Notes: a model not told the origin generated them from the letters alone. A stretch of 64,000 bases of DNA from MWDV01 sp002070715 (GCA_035411585.1 DAONTI010000002.1:62001-126000), one strand, 5' to 3'. Positions 8,719 through 17,804 are shown, counted from the first letter of the stretch. Numbers and translations are program-made.

Positions 8719-8985
8719 ATGGCACGCAAATGTGAATTGACCGGCAAAGGTCCGCGCAAGGGCAGCAAAATCTGGCGCAGCGGCAAGGCGAAGAAACTGG
8801 GCGGCATCGGTACGCATATCACCGCCATCACCAAGCGCAGATTTTTGCCCAACCTGCAGCGGGTGAAAGCCGTGGTGGATGGCGAGGTGCGTTACGTCTG
8901 GGTGGCCACCAGCGCCCTCAAGAAAGGGTTGGTGACCAAACCGCCGAAACGGACTTGGAAAAAAGCCGAAACGGCCAAGGCATAA
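8719..8985 (+). CDS. rpmB: 50S ribosomal protein L28
   Basis: 88 residues. Family sequence is clear: MARKCELTGKGPRKG at the N-terminus, then ITKRRFLPNLQRVK and the C-terminal STSALK-like VATSALKKGLVTK. It is a component of the large ribosomal subunit. It is monocistronic, with a strong terminator at 9014-9050. The region before the ATG lacks a purine-rich ribosome-binding site and has a run of eight T. Confidence 0.95.
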   Translation: MARKCELTGKGPRKGSKIWRSGKAKKLGGIGTHITAITKRRFLPNLQRVKAVVDGEVRYVWVATSALKKGLVTKPPKRTWKKAETAKA

Positions 8986-9013
8986 TTTGGATCGGGGATT
9001 CCCGGGCTTGGAC

Positions 9014-9050
9014 GGAGGATGGCGCATAAAGCCATCCTCCTTCTGTTTTT
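9014..9050 (+). terminator. Rho-independent terminator after rpmB
   Basis: A perfect ten-base stem GGAGGATGGC / GCCATCCTCC (9014-9023 and 9031-9040) with a seven-base loop, followed by TTCTGTTTTT. Confidence 0.9.
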
Positions 9051-9095
9051 GGGTTGGAAGCCGTCTCGTCAATGAGTGTCGCCGTCAACCGCCTG

Positions 9096-9170
9096 AAAAA
9101 GAATCCACAGAAGGCGCAGATGACGCAGATTTTTCTGTTCCTTTGTCGGCGTGAATCGGCGGCGTCGGCG
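9096..9170. repeat. Degenerate 'gcagatgacgcagat' intergenic repeat
   Basis: The stretch around 9103-9131 contains agaaggcgcagatgacgcag, a short repetitive sequence of a kind common between genes in Verrucomicrobiota. A related form occurs near 17813. It lies between the rpmB terminator and the end of the gspE-like gene. Confidence 0.4.
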
Positions 9171-9195
9171 GACGAAAGTGTTTTTGAGATGGTTT

Positions 9196-10926
9196 TTAGC
9201 CGGCGGCCTTGACCCGGCGGGTCAGCCGTTGCAGTTCTTTGAGGGCGATGAGGGTGAGCTGCACCTTGGCCCAGCCGTATTCGCGCAAGGACTGCCAGCC
9301 ATGGCGCCGGGCGGCTTCCCGGAGAAGGCTGGTTTTGACCCCTGGTTCAAGCAGGTCGGCGATCTCGTCGTTGAGCATGAAAAATTCGTAGAGCGCCACG
9401 CGGCCGCGATAGCCGCGGTTGCTGCACTCCACACATCCCTTGCCGATCCAGGCGCGCGCGTCGGCGAGGGGGATGTCCAACGTCTGGGCCAGTTCGTTCA
9501 ACAATTTTTTGTCCGGCGCCGGATCGGGGGCCAGGCAGTGACGGCAGATGCGTTGCGCCAGCCGTTGCGCGATGCTGGCCACGAGGGATGAGCCCAACAC
9601 GCTGGGTTCAATGCCCATCTCCAGCAAGCGGGTGACAGCGCTCACACTGTCGTTGGTGTGCAAGGTGGAGAAGACCAGATGTCCCGTCTGGGCGGCGCGC
9701 ACGGCGATCTCGGCGGTTTCGACATCGCGGATCTCGCCGATCAAAATCACATCTGGATCGTGCCGCAGGACCGAGCGCAGACCGCTGGCGAAGGTGAGCC
9801 CGATTTCTTCGCGGGTCTGGATTTGGGAAATGCCGGAGATCTGGTATTCCACCGGATTTTCGATGGTGATGATCTTGCGGCCTTCTTCATTGGCATGGGC
9901 CAGCGCGGCATACAACGTGGTGGTCTTGCCGCTGCCGGTGGGGCCGGTCAACAGGACCATGCCTTGCGGCAACGCCGTCAACTGATGCATCAGTTGTTCC
10001 TGCTCCGGTTCCATGCCCAATTGGGCCAGGTCGAGAAACAAGCTTTGCCGTCCCAGGACCCGGAGGCAGATGGTTTCGCCGTGGTTGGTGGGAATCACCG
10101 ATACCCGCAAATCGTAGGATTCATCGCCGGTTTTCATGGCGATGCGTCCATCCTGCGGTAACCGTTTTTCGGCGATGTTTAAGGCCGCCATGATCTTGAT
10201 GCGGGAGACCAGGGCGGCGTGCAACTGGCGCAACTCCGCCGGGACGGGCACGGTTTGCAGGACGCCGTCAATCCGGTAACGCAGACGAATCTGGTCGGGA
10301 TACGGTTCGATGTGGATATCCGTCGCGTCGAGCCGCAGGGCTTCCACCAGAATCTGGTCCACGAACCGCGCGATTGAGGCCTGCACCGCGGCCTCATCAG
10401 AGGCTTGAATGTCGAAGACCGCTTCCCGTTCGGAATCATCCACCCCGCGTTCTTCGCGCAACTGGCGGATGGTTTCCGCGCCCAACCCGAATTGCTGGCG
10501 CAGCAGGGCATGGATCGCGCTCGGGGTGGTGATGACAAACTCGAACCGTTTGTTCAACAACAGGCGGAGGTTGCCCTGCTCAATCGGTTGGGGCAGTTCG
10601 GGCACCGCCACGGTCAGCAAATCCCCTTTCAGGGCGAGCGGAATCAGTTGGTTGTGGAAAACCAGTTTGAGCGGGACCTGGTCCAGCAGGGTTTTATCGA
10701 GGGTCACACCGCTGAGATCCGTGAACGGAAGCTGGTTGAGCGTGGCCAGGGCGCGGTAGGTCGCCTCTTCAGACGCGTAATTCAGGTCCACGATGGCCTG
10801 GTGCTGTGGGATGCCCAAGTGGGCCTGCCGGCGGCGCGCCAGTTCCAGTTGTTTCTCGGTGAGAATCCCCTGCTGCCGCAGCAGGTCGCCGACTTCCAGC
10901 GTGGGGGAGGGAACGGGCGCGCTCAT
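9196..10926 (-). CDS. gspE: Type II secretion / type IV pilus assembly ATPase
   Basis: 576 residues. The N-terminal MshEN-type domain (LLRQQGILTEKQLELA...) is followed by the GspE/PilB ATPase core. The core shows ATDIHIEPYPDQIRLRYRIDG, Walker A GPTGSGKTTT (Lys334), the Asp box GEIRDVETAEIA, the His box STLHTNDS, and a Cys4 zinc site (CRHC...CVEC). It powers pseudopilus or pilus assembly at the inner membrane. ATG 10926 overlaps the stop of the GspC-like gene by four bases. The upstream extension of the frame is a shadow. No GspF-like platform protein is adjacent, so that partner must be encoded elsewhere. Confidence 0.92.
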   Translation of the reverse strand: MSAPVPSPTLEVGDLLRQQGILTEKQLELARRRQAHLGIPQHQAIVDLNYASEEATYRALATLNQLPFTDLSGVTLDKTLLDQVPLKLVFHNQLIPLALKGDLLTVAVPELPQPIEQGNLRLLLNKRFEFVITTPSAIHALLRQQFGLGAETIRQLREERGVDDSEREAVFDIQASDEAAVQASIARFVDQILVEALRLDATDIHIEPYPDQIRLRYRIDGVLQTVPVPAELRQLHAALVSRIKIMAALNIAEKRLPQDGRIAMKTGDESYDLRVSVIPTNHGETICLRVLGRQSLFLDLAQLGMEPEQEQLMHQLTALPQGMVLLTGPTGSGKTTTLYAALAHANEEGRKIITIENPVEYQISGISQIQTREEIGLTFASGLRSVLRHDPDVILIGEIRDVETAEIAVRAAQTGHLVFSTLHTNDSVSAVTRLLEMGIEPSVLGSSLVASIAQRLAQRICRHCLAPDPAPDKKLLNELAQTLDIPLADARAWIGKGCVECSNRGYRGRVALYEFFMLNDEIADLLEPGVKTSLLREAARRHGWQSLREYGWAKVQLTLIALKELQRLTRRVKAAG

Positions 10927-11435
10927 TCGATGGGTACCTCGACTTCCGTGCTGCCGCGGAAAGGAATGACGACTTCCTGCGTCACCGCGCGGCGCAGGGT
11001 TAATTCGAGCCGCTGGATGTTCGAGATCATGAGATCGCTGACCACAGGCGCGCCGAGAGACAGCAACGTGGTCGCGCCGCCCACGTTGACAAAGGCGCGT
11101 TTCTCCCCGGCGGCAGTTTCGAAGAAACCGTGGTAAGTCAGCTTGACCTTGCGTGTCTTTTTGGCGGGCGGCGGCGGCGGCGGTTGAAAGAACGTAGTTG
11201 TAAACGGGGTCGGCAGATTGGTGGCGGGCGCCAGTTGGGTCAAGGTGTCGGGCGCGAACATTTCCTTCAGCCGCGGATTGGTGGGCCCGGCGCCGGCCGG
11301 GGCGGGGACGGCGGTGAACCGCGGCAGGACGGGCATCGCGCCACCCAAGTCGCGTGCAAGCAGGATCAGCACCAGCAGGCTCACGCCCGCGACGACGGCG
11401 GCGACCAAGTAAGTGCGGTCCGAGGACGGGGTCAT
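10923..11435 (-). CDS. GspC/PilP-like inner-membrane linker protein
   Basis: 170 residues: a short cytoplasmic N-terminus, one membrane segment (LVAAVVAGVSLLVLILLA), a long Pro-rich linker (FFQPPPPPPAKK) and a small beta domain (VKLTYHGFFETAAGEKRAFV...LGAPV). The layout of anchor, linker and HR/PilP-like domain is that of proteins bridging the inner-membrane platform to the secretin. Assignment rests on this layout and on its place between the PilO-like and GspE genes, with four-base overlaps on both sides. Confidence 0.7.
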   Translation of the reverse strand: MTPSSDRTYLVAAVVAGVSLLVLILLARDLGGAMPVLPRFTAVPAPAGAGPTNPRLKEMFAPDTLTQLAPATNLPTPFTTTFFQPPPPPPAKKTRKVKLTYHGFFETAAGEKRAFVNVGGATTLLSLGAPVVSDLMISNIQRLELTLRRAVTQEVVIPFRGSTEVEVPIE

Positions 11436-12271
11436 GGCGTGCTTTTGGGTTTGACCGGTTCACAAAAACCGGAGGCCACCAGTTCCAGACTGGATTCCGC
11501 CGGCGGACCGGCCACGTTTTTCAGGATCAAATGATTGGCAAACAACACCTGGGTTTTGCCCGGAATTTCCCCCAAGCCGGCGGCGGCCAGTTCCTCGCCC
11601 CGCAACGGGAGACTGCTTAAGAGCCGCAGCAGGCTTTCCGGCGGACCGTAAACCTCCAGGCGCATGGGGAATTCGAAGAGCAACACATCTTTCCCTTCGG
11701 ATCGCAGATGCGTCTTGATCGGCATCATGGTGAGGTTGCTGATTGCGCGGGGCTTGGCGGCAAGGGTCGTCGTCAACAATTGTTGGGCAAATGCCAGTCG
11801 CGCCCAGTGCAGCGCGGGTTGAACCATTTCCGAATCATACTCCGGCAGGCCCCGCAAGGCGTCCTCGGCCATCACAATCTTGCGCGTGGCCGCCTGGCGG
11901 CGCAATTCGGCGGCCGCCTGCCAGCGGGCCCGGTCAAATTCCAGCAGTTGAAATTCTTCGCCCAGCCGGGCCTGCGTTTCGGGATCCAGGGCAATGCGCG
12001 GCCAGGCCGCCTCCCCGGCCTGTTGCAGCAGGTCGGCGTCCTGCCGGAGTTGCGTGACGCTGGTGCGCAGGGCGGCTTCGTTCAGCGAGCGGATATGGGG
12101 ATTGTCTTGCGCCGCCGTCACGAGCCGTTTCCACGCTTCCGTGGCGGGTTTGTTCAAGTCGCGCGACCATTGGTTCACGGTGCGGTAGCCGAACCAGTAG
12201 AAGGCAAACACCGCGCCCGCCCCGATCAACAGGCCCACTTGAAACCGCCGGATTTTGCGTTCGGAAATCAT
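11432..12271 (-). CDS. PilO/GspM-like inner-membrane platform protein
   Basis: 279 residues with one N-terminal membrane segment (VGLLIGAGAVFAFYWFGY), a helical coiled-coil-like region (residues 40-150) and a C-terminal ferredoxin-like part containing FPMRLEVYGPPESLLRLLSSLP, which matches the style of PilO/GspM domains. It overlaps both neighbours by four bases. Sequence similarity in this family is weak, so the call depends on topology and operon position. Confidence 0.7.
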   Translation of the reverse strand: MISERKIRRFQVGLLIGAGAVFAFYWFGYRTVNQWSRDLNKPATEAWKRLVTAAQDNPHIRSLNEAALRTSVTQLRQDADLLQQAGEAAWPRIALDPETQARLGEEFQLLEFDRARWQAAAELRRQAATRKIVMAEDALRGLPEYDSEMVQPALHWARLAFAQQLLTTTLAAKPRAISNLTMMPIKTHLRSEGKDVLLFEFPMRLEVYGPPESLLRLLSSLPLRGEELAAAGLGEIPGKTQVLFANHLILKNVAGPPAESSLELVASGFCEPVKPKSTP

Positions 12272-14085
12272 GCGTCAGATTTGGCGGCGGCGGGGGGCGG
12301 GGCGGGGGGATTGGTGCGGGGGCGCGCGGGCGGCCCGAAAAAAGGCCGGCGCGGCGCGTTGGTGGTGCCCGTCCGCGTCTCGGGCAATTCCGCGTTTTGA
12401 AACAGGGCGCGCCATTCCAGATCGGCCAGTTCCACCGTCAACGCAAAATGCCGGTCCGGAATCAAAACCTTGGCGTCCACCCAGGCCCGGCGCTGGAGCG
12501 AGGGGACGGAATCCACCCGGCTGAACAACGGGTCCTGCTTCAATTCGGCGACCACCTCGCTGACTACTTTGAGGGCCTGCTCGCCTTGGGCGGGGGCGCA
12601 TAGTTCCACGACAAAGGTGGGTTTGACCAAGCCGTTGTCCGACGGCATCACGGTGTTGGTCAATCCGAACCGGTTGGTGACGACGATTGGCAGTGTGGTG
12701 CCGCGCGCGTAGCAGTCCTGGTCCGCCAGCAACACGCACCAGAAATCGTGGTTAACCCGGGCCTGCTGCACCACGCGGAGAGTGTGTAACAAATCCAGCG
12801 TGCGTTCTTGCCGGTCAAAGAGCGGCCAGTATTGCTCCAGGGCCCGGTCCCGGTCCTGTCCGGCGATGGTCAATTGTTCCACCTGCGCGAGCGCGGCCAG
12901 TGCTTCCTGCTCCAGTTGACGTTTTCCCTCCAGCAAAGTGGTTTTGTGCCAAGTGGCGAGGCCGATCAGCAGTGCCACCACAAAGAGGCCAATCAAACAA
13001 ACCAAGTTTAACCGGGCGGCTTTTCGCAGACGGCGCCGGTGGGCGCGCAACGGCGGCGGCAGGAGGGATGGCGGATTGGGTGGCCGGTGAAACGCGGCGA
13101 CCGCCGTGCCGTAGGCCACCACGAAATCGGATATGGGCCACGTTGACTGCACGTGGGGTGGGGTGGGCCAGGTTTGAAAGGGGAATCCGCCCCGGGTCCG
13201 CAGAAACTCTAATAGCCCCCGCAGTTGCAGGGCGCCGCCGGAAACCAGAATGGGCATCTTGGCCGGGGCTGGTTCGTTGGAATTTGTCCGTTGCCAGTTA
13301 TCCAGCAGCTTGCGCAATTCGGCCAGCCATTCCTCGGTCGCCGCCGTCAGCGCGGGAAGGGCATCCGCCCCGGTGAACAAGTCTTGCACGCCGAGCCGGG
13401 TTTCCATCTCGCCGGAAGGACACTTGGCGGCCCGGGCCGCTTCTTGAATCCAGCCAGCCACACCGCTGCCAAAACTGGAGGCAAAGACCGGCCGCTGCCT
13501 GCGGACCACGGCCACCACCGTGATCGTGTCGCCGATGTCCACCAAGATGCAATTTTGCCCCACAGGATTCACGGCTCCGTACGCCGCCACCAGCGCGCCC
13601 GCGACGGGGGAAACGTCGCGCACTTCGTTCACCGTGTCCGTGACGCGATGGAGATGCTGGTTGACATCGTCTTCGCGGGCCAGGGTGATGTAGTAAGGGC
13701 GTTGGTAGGCGCCGTGCGGTTCGAGCGGCACTGCCTCGTACACGAGCGGACTCGGGCTCACCCCGCGCAGCCGGTCGGTTTGTTCCGCAATGATCTTGGG
13801 CAGGTCCGCTTCGCCGGCGGCGGGCAGATCCAGCACCTGCGAGAAAGTCAAAGGAGCGGGCAGCGTGAGCGCCAGCGGCCAATCGCCCCAGGACTGGATC
13901 AGCTCCGCCAGGTGCCGGTGGATTTCTTCCGGCGTCAGCAGCCCTTCCTCCTGCAAATCCACGATCTTCTGGTCAAGCACGCGCACCCCCGCGCCGTGCG
14001 CCGCCGCCAGGAGCAGCTTGACGCGGCGGGTGCCGTGATCCACGGCAATCAGCCGTCCTTGCGACCACGGAAGAAAGGTGTTCAT
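12268..14085 (-). CDS. PilM-PilN fusion (GspL-like) secretion platform protein
   Basis: 605 residues. Residues 1-340 form an actin-like PilM/GspL cytoplasmic domain (LIAVDHGTRRVKLLL, LVDIGDTITVVAVV, ILVSGGALQLRGL). A membrane segment follows at about 357-378 (LNLVCLIGLFVVALLIGLATW), then a coiled coil and a periplasmic PilN-like domain. In type IV pili these are separate PilM and PilN proteins; in type II systems the fused form is GspL. ATG 14085 is chosen from the start of homology. The gene begins 16 bases after the secretin stop. The C-terminus is Pro-rich. Confidence 0.8.
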   Translation of the reverse strand: MNTFLPWSQGRLIAVDHGTRRVKLLLAAAHGAGVRVLDQKIVDLQEEGLLTPEEIHRHLAELIQSWGDWPLALTLPAPLTFSQVLDLPAAGEADLPKIIAEQTDRLRGVSPSPLVYEAVPLEPHGAYQRPYYITLAREDDVNQHLHRVTDTVNEVRDVSPVAGALVAAYGAVNPVGQNCILVDIGDTITVVAVVRRQRPVFASSFGSGVAGWIQEAARAAKCPSGEMETRLGVQDLFTGADALPALTAATEEWLAELRKLLDNWQRTNSNEPAPAKMPILVSGGALQLRGLLEFLRTRGGFPFQTWPTPPHVQSTWPISDFVVAYGTAVAAFHRPPNPPSLLPPPLRAHRRRLRKAARLNLVCLIGLFVVALLIGLATWHKTTLLEGKRQLEQEALAALAQVEQLTIAGQDRDRALEQYWPLFDRQERTLDLLHTLRVVQQARVNHDFWCVLLADQDCYARGTTLPIVVTNRFGLTNTVMPSDNGLVKPTFVVELCAPAQGEQALKVVSEVVAELKQDPLFSRVDSVPSLQRRAWVDAKVLIPDRHFALTVELADLEWRALFQNAELPETRTGTTNAPRRPFFGPPARPRTNPPAPPPAAAKSDA

Positions 14086-14101
14086 GCGGGACAACAGGAA
14101 A

Positions 14102-16075
14102 TCAACTGCCGGAATCGTCGTAGTAAAGGTATTCGCCGCTCTCGGAAAGCAGGGTGGCGGTGACAAAGATCAACAAGTACCGCGGCTTATCCACTTCCGT
14201 GCGGCGGCGGAAGGCGGCGCCAATCACCGGCAGATTGCCCAAGATCGGCACGGCTTCCACCATCGTGGTGCGTTCGCGTTCCAAGACGCCCCCCATGACC
14301 ACGGTTTCCCCGGAATTGACGACGACGCGGGTGGACAATTCCTGGGTGCGATATTGGGGCAACCGGATGTCAAAAACCCGGTTGGCCGTTTGTCCGTCCG
14401 CGCCGATGTCGCGCAAAGTTGCGTAGGACACCAGTTGCACATCGGTGTTCACCCGAGGATTGAGGGCCAGGACAATGTGTTTGCCGTCCCCGCTGATGCT
14501 GGCGAGCACGTTTAATTCCGCGCCCGAGGTGATCCTCGTGGGCGTGCCCTCGGGTACCCAGGAGGAGGCGGTGTAGTATTGGCCCACAGTTTGTTTTACC
14601 TGATACCGCTCGTAATAATACTGGACTTTGCCGTCGGCGATGGTGGCGGGGCGGTTGTTCAAGACCGTCAAACGCGGCGCGCTCAGAGTGTGGCTCTCCC
14701 CGCTCTGTTCCAAGGCGCTGATGGTGGCGCTGAGCGAGGCGCGGCCTAGGACGTTGGTAAAGACTTCCTGCAATCCTATCCCCACAGCGGGGGAGACGTC
14801 GCCCCCGGGGCCGATCGCGCTGGGGAAATTCTGGTTGTTGACCAAGCCGGTGAAATCCTGGGGATTGCGAATGTTCCCCCGGGCCCGGTCCGTTTCCCAC
14901 AAAGCGCCCAATTGCAGGAAGGCCGGTTTGGAGATGGTGACGAATCGCGCCTCGATCAACACCTGCTGAATCGGGCGGTCCAGTTCATCAATGATTTTCT
15001 CCATCACCTGCAGTTGCTCGGGCGTTCCGCGGGCGACGATGATGTTGTGCTCGTAATCCACGAACCATTTCGAGCCGGTGAACAGATTGGTGATGGCCCG
15101 TTCGATGGAGGGAATCGCGGGCGCCTCGTCGTTCACAAATTTTTTGAACTTCTGGGTTTCCGTTACGGTGGTGACATTTCCCGCCGTGACCTGGGTGCGG
15201 GTTGCTTCTTCCGAACCCAGTTGCGCGGGCAACACAAATCCCTTCCGCAGCCGGTAGAACCGGGTTTCTTCCATCAACTTGGTGGGATCCTTGGCATCCG
15301 TGACCCAAACCAGTTCGGGGCCGACTTGAAATTGCACCTCGTAATTGCGGGCCACGTACCGGAAGAATTCATCCAAACGCACCTTCTCCAGATTCACGCT
15401 CAACGTCTTTTTAAGCACTTCCAAGGATTTGTCGGCCACGATGTTCACGCCGGAGGTTTGGCTGAGGTTCACAATAAGATTTTCCAAGGTGACGTTGTCC
15501 AAATGGATGGACACCTCCTTTTCGAGCACCTTGGCCATGGGCCCGCGCGCGGCTTCCATGTCAAACAGCGGCCCTTTTTCCACCCGGGTTCGGCCGTAGC
15601 TTTCCGGGATGATCCGGGCGTTCTCAATGTTATCGAGCGTATCCCGCACGTCTTTTGTGGCGGGCAGGCCGCGATCCTTTTGCTCGGTCAACAGGCTCTT
15701 CACCGTGGGGTTGAGGGCGGAGTTTTTGGCGTTGATCGCGCGGATGCTGTCTTCAATGGCTTGTTCCCGCATCCGTTGCTCCTGCTGCCGGACCCAAGTC
15801 TGGATTCGTTTCACTCCGGTGTCGTCTGGCGCGGCCTTTAGCAGTTCATCGGCCCGTTCGCGGGCCTCTTCCCAATACCCGTGGCGCGCCAGTTCCAAGA
15901 TCACTTTGATTTCGGCGTCGTACGCGGGGTTGTATTGCACCTTGGGCACCGGGGCGGGCGGAAAAACGGGGGCGTCGGTGTGCGGTTGGCGGCAGGCGGG
16001 CACCATCACCAGCAGTGCCAGCGCCAGGGTGATTCGTTGGGCGATACGCGATGGACTGACCATGTGTGGGATCAT
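14102..16075 (-). CDS. gspD: Outer-membrane secretin, GspD/PilQ family
   Basis: 657 residues. The N-terminus has a signal peptide ending in a lipobox (MVPACR), so the protein is probably a lipoprotein. A TPR-like segment comes first, then N-domains (LENLIVNLSQTSGVNIVADKSLE; IIVARGTPEQLQVMEKIIDELDRP). The secretin barrel region shows VLIEARFVTI, LSAPRLTVLNNRPATI and the signature VVNSGETVVMGGVLERE...VPILGNLPVIGAAFR. It forms the export pore. It is the first gene of the five-gene operon running to 9196. ATG 16075 or ATG 16063 could be the start. Confidence 0.9.
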   Translation of the reverse strand: MIPHMVSPSRIAQRITLALALLVMVPACRQPHTDAPVFPPAPVPKVQYNPAYDAEIKVILELARHGYWEEARERADELLKAAPDDTGVKRIQTWVRQQEQRMREQAIEDSIRAINAKNSALNPTVKSLLTEQKDRGLPATKDVRDTLDNIENARIIPESYGRTRVEKGPLFDMEAARGPMAKVLEKEVSIHLDNVTLENLIVNLSQTSGVNIVADKSLEVLKKTLSVNLEKVRLDEFFRYVARNYEVQFQVGPELVWVTDAKDPTKLMEETRFYRLRKGFVLPAQLGSEEATRTQVTAGNVTTVTETQKFKKFVNDEAPAIPSIERAITNLFTGSKWFVDYEHNIIVARGTPEQLQVMEKIIDELDRPIQQVLIEARFVTISKPAFLQLGALWETDRARGNIRNPQDFTGLVNNQNFPSAIGPGGDVSPAVGIGLQEVFTNVLGRASLSATISALEQSGESHTLSAPRLTVLNNRPATIADGKVQYYYERYQVKQTVGQYYTASSWVPEGTPTRITSGAELNVLASISGDGKHIVLALNPRVNTDVQLVSYATLRDIGADGQTANRVFDIRLPQYRTQELSTRVVVNSGETVVMGGVLERERTTMVEAVPILGNLPVIGAAFRRRTEVDKPRYLLIFVTATLLSESGEYLYYDDSGS

Positions 16076-16240
16076 AGACGCAAACTCATGTCGGGCGATT
16101 CACGTGAACCGTCCGGATTCTGGCCGGAAAGCGCCGGACAAGCAATGAAATCCACCGCTTTTTTTCCCGGAAAATTTCCGCCGGCACCGCCCGCGTAACA
16201 ACGCGCCGGCGATCCACGCCGGCCGATGGGCGTCCCGCAG

Positions 16241-16687
16241 TCAAGACCGGTGCCGCCGGGCGCGTTCGACTTCCCGCTCTGCTTCGCGTCGCCGGAGGTC
16301 CTGGCGCTTGTCGTACTGCGCCTTGCCTTTGCCCACCGCCAGGGCGACTTTTACCCGGCCGTTTTTCCAATACAACGCAAGCGGGATCAGCGCGTTGCCT
16401 TTGACGGACGACAGACTGAAAAGCTTGCGGATCTCGGAGGCGTGGAGCAGCAGCTTGCGCACGGCCTTGGGCGCGTGGTTCTGGATGTTGCCGTGGCTGT
16501 ATTCCTCGATGTGGGCGTTGCAAAGAAAGACCTCGCCGTCCCGGACCTCGGCATACGCATCCTGGAGTTGTCCCCGCCCGGCCCGGAGCGCCTTGACTTC
16601 CGTCCCGCGCAATACAATGCCCGCCTCGAACGTGTCCAGGATGTGATAGTCACGTCGCGCTTTTGAGTTGGTGACGATGTCGGCCAT
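16241..16687 (-). CDS. smpB: SsrA-binding protein
   Basis: 148 residues, normal for SmpB, the partner of tmRNA in ribosome rescue. Motifs: NSKARRDYHILDTFEAGIVL, GTEVKALRAG, DAYAEVRDGEVFL, HNPK-type EEYSHGNIQNHAP and a basic C-terminal tail (KAQYDKRQDLRRREAEREV). ATG 16687 (MADIV) is favoured over an upstream in-frame ATG at 16696. It lies 69 bases after rpoZ on the same strand. No tmRNA gene was found in the window. Confidence 0.95.
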   Translation of the reverse strand: MADIVTNSKARRDYHILDTFEAGIVLRGTEVKALRAGRGQLQDAYAEVRDGEVFLCNAHIEEYSHGNIQNHAPKAVRKLLLHASEIRKLFSLSSVKGNALIPLALYWKNGRVKVALAVGKGKAQYDKRQDLRRREAEREVERARRHRS

Positions 16688-16756
16688 AAACTGCAACCGC
16701 CAGAAGGGCGGCCTTCTGGCGGATGACCCCGGCGGCCCCGCGAAGGGCCGGAGGAC

Positions 16757-17014
16757 TTAACGTTTCCGCGTCCGGCGCTTCGGCTTTTCCGGCACCAGAT
16801 CGGTCGGCGCCGGCAATTCCCAGCCGATTTTTTCCTCCAGGATTTCCAGCAGCGCCACGTCCGCCGCGCCCAAGTTGTCCGCGCCGGCCACCAACGGACG
16901 GCTCAGCGCCCCGCTGCCCGAGGTGAGCTGGCGCACCCGCCGCGAAACCAGATTGGTCAGGAGATTGGGGTTCCCCACTTTTTCGACGGCTTTTCTGCAA
17001 AGTTCAGCGTTCAT
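16757..17014 (-). CDS. rpoZ: RNA polymerase omega subunit-like protein
   Basis: 85 residues. It contains NPNLLTNLVSRRVRQL, the conserved omega motif, followed by DVALLEILEEKI and a basic C-terminus (KPKRRTRKR). Omega helps fold and assemble the beta-prime subunit. Length and motif order suit the family. It is upstream of smpB on the same strand. Confidence 0.85.
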   Translation of the reverse strand: MNAELCRKAVEKVGNPNLLTNLVSRRVRQLTSGSGALSRPLVAGADNLGAADVALLEILEEKIGWELPAPTDLVPEKPKRRTRKR

Positions 17015-17081
17015 TCTTTGGTAAAATTCGAGTCTTGCAAGTTAGCCAGCCCCCTCCGGAAGGCAAGATAAAAAAGGCGCG

Positions 17082-17139
17082 TGTCACGACTCTTTGAGAA
17101 TGTCCCCTATTGGACTTGCTGAAAATGTCCCCTTGAGGC
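17082..17139. repeat. Solo end of an ISNCY element (relic)
   Basis: TGTCACGACTCTTTGAGAAT at 17082-17101 continues into GTCCCC. A second AATGTCCCCTT lies at 17124-17134 and GAGGCGG follows. Block type, order and 25-base spacing match the left end of the complete element at 5558. No transposase sequence follows, so this is a leftover end or a captured end. It occupies the promoter region of the gene at 17198. Confidence 0.75.
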
Positions 17140-17197
17140 GGCGGGGCGCGTTCAGTTCCGCTTTCCCTTTCGCCGTCGCGTGCGCTACAAGAAAGCC

Positions 17198-17728
17198 ATG
17201 AAACTTGAATCGCTGCATGTCGGGTTGCAGGTTCGGCACCCGCAATACGGTCCCGGCACTGTGAAAAGCATTACAGAAACCACAGTGGACGTTCAGTTTG
17301 CCGATGGACGGCGCACCGTGGCGCCCGAGATGGCGGGTCTCGTGCCGGCCGAGCCGCAGATGACCGTGACGGAGTTGACCCAGCCGTTGGCGCAGTTTAT
17401 CCGGGAGATTGTGGCGGCCGCCGCCGGGCAATGGGGCCTGGAAAAACCGGACCCGGCCCCGGAAACCTTGGGCGCGCGCTGGCATCAGGGCCGGTTGGTT
17501 TTACATCCCGCCGATCCTGCATTGCAAACGAAAGAAGTCCCGCTCGAAGTTTTCTTCCATAAAATCGTGCTGATGCGCAATCAGCTCCGCGTGCTGGAAC
17601 AAAAGATCAACGCGCACCCCCTGTTAAGCGAGGCAGAAAAGGTGGAAATACAGCAATACCTGACCCGCTGCTACGGGTCCATGACCACCTTTAACGTATT
17701 GTTCAAAGACAAGGAAGACCAGTTCTGA
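17198..17728 (+). CDS. Hypothetical protein with N-terminal Tudor/CarD-like beta domain
   Basis: 176 residues. Residues 5-45 (GLQVRHPQYGPGTVKSI...VQFADGRRTVAP) resemble small Tudor-like domains such as those at the C-terminus of UvrD-type helicases. The rest is helical (VPLEVFFHKIVLMRNQLRVLEQKI, LSEAEKVEIQQYLTR) with no family recognised. A role in binding nucleic acid or polymerase is possible but is inference only. ATG 17198 is chosen over GTG 17180. The upstream region holds a relic IS end. Confidence 0.7.
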   Translation: MKLESLHVGLQVRHPQYGPGTVKSITETTVDVQFADGRRTVAPEMAGLVPAEPQMTVTELTQPLAQFIREIVAAAAGQWGLEKPDPAPETLGARWHQGRLVLHPADPALQTKEVPLEVFFHKIVLMRNQLRVLEQKINAHPLLSEAEKVEIQQYLTRCYGSMTTFNVLFKDKEDQF

Positions 17729-17742
17729 AACCATTCTTGGGA

Positions 17743-17762
17743 GGACAGGTGCCACCCTGTCC
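17743..17762 (+). terminator. Hairpin after the gene at 17198, weak terminator candidate
   Basis: The stem GGACAGG / CCTGTCC with a six-base loop lies 15 bases after the stop. A CCCTTT tail replaces a true T-run, so termination is uncertain. Confidence 0.4.
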
Positions 17763-17804
17763 CCCTTTCCGGTGTGGGCCGGTGTTCCGGACGGAAGGGT
17801 TGGT

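Noticed and set aside
16076..16240. Search for tmRNA next to smpB
   Set aside because: No tmRNA-like ends or tag reading frame are visible in this gap or in 16688-16756.
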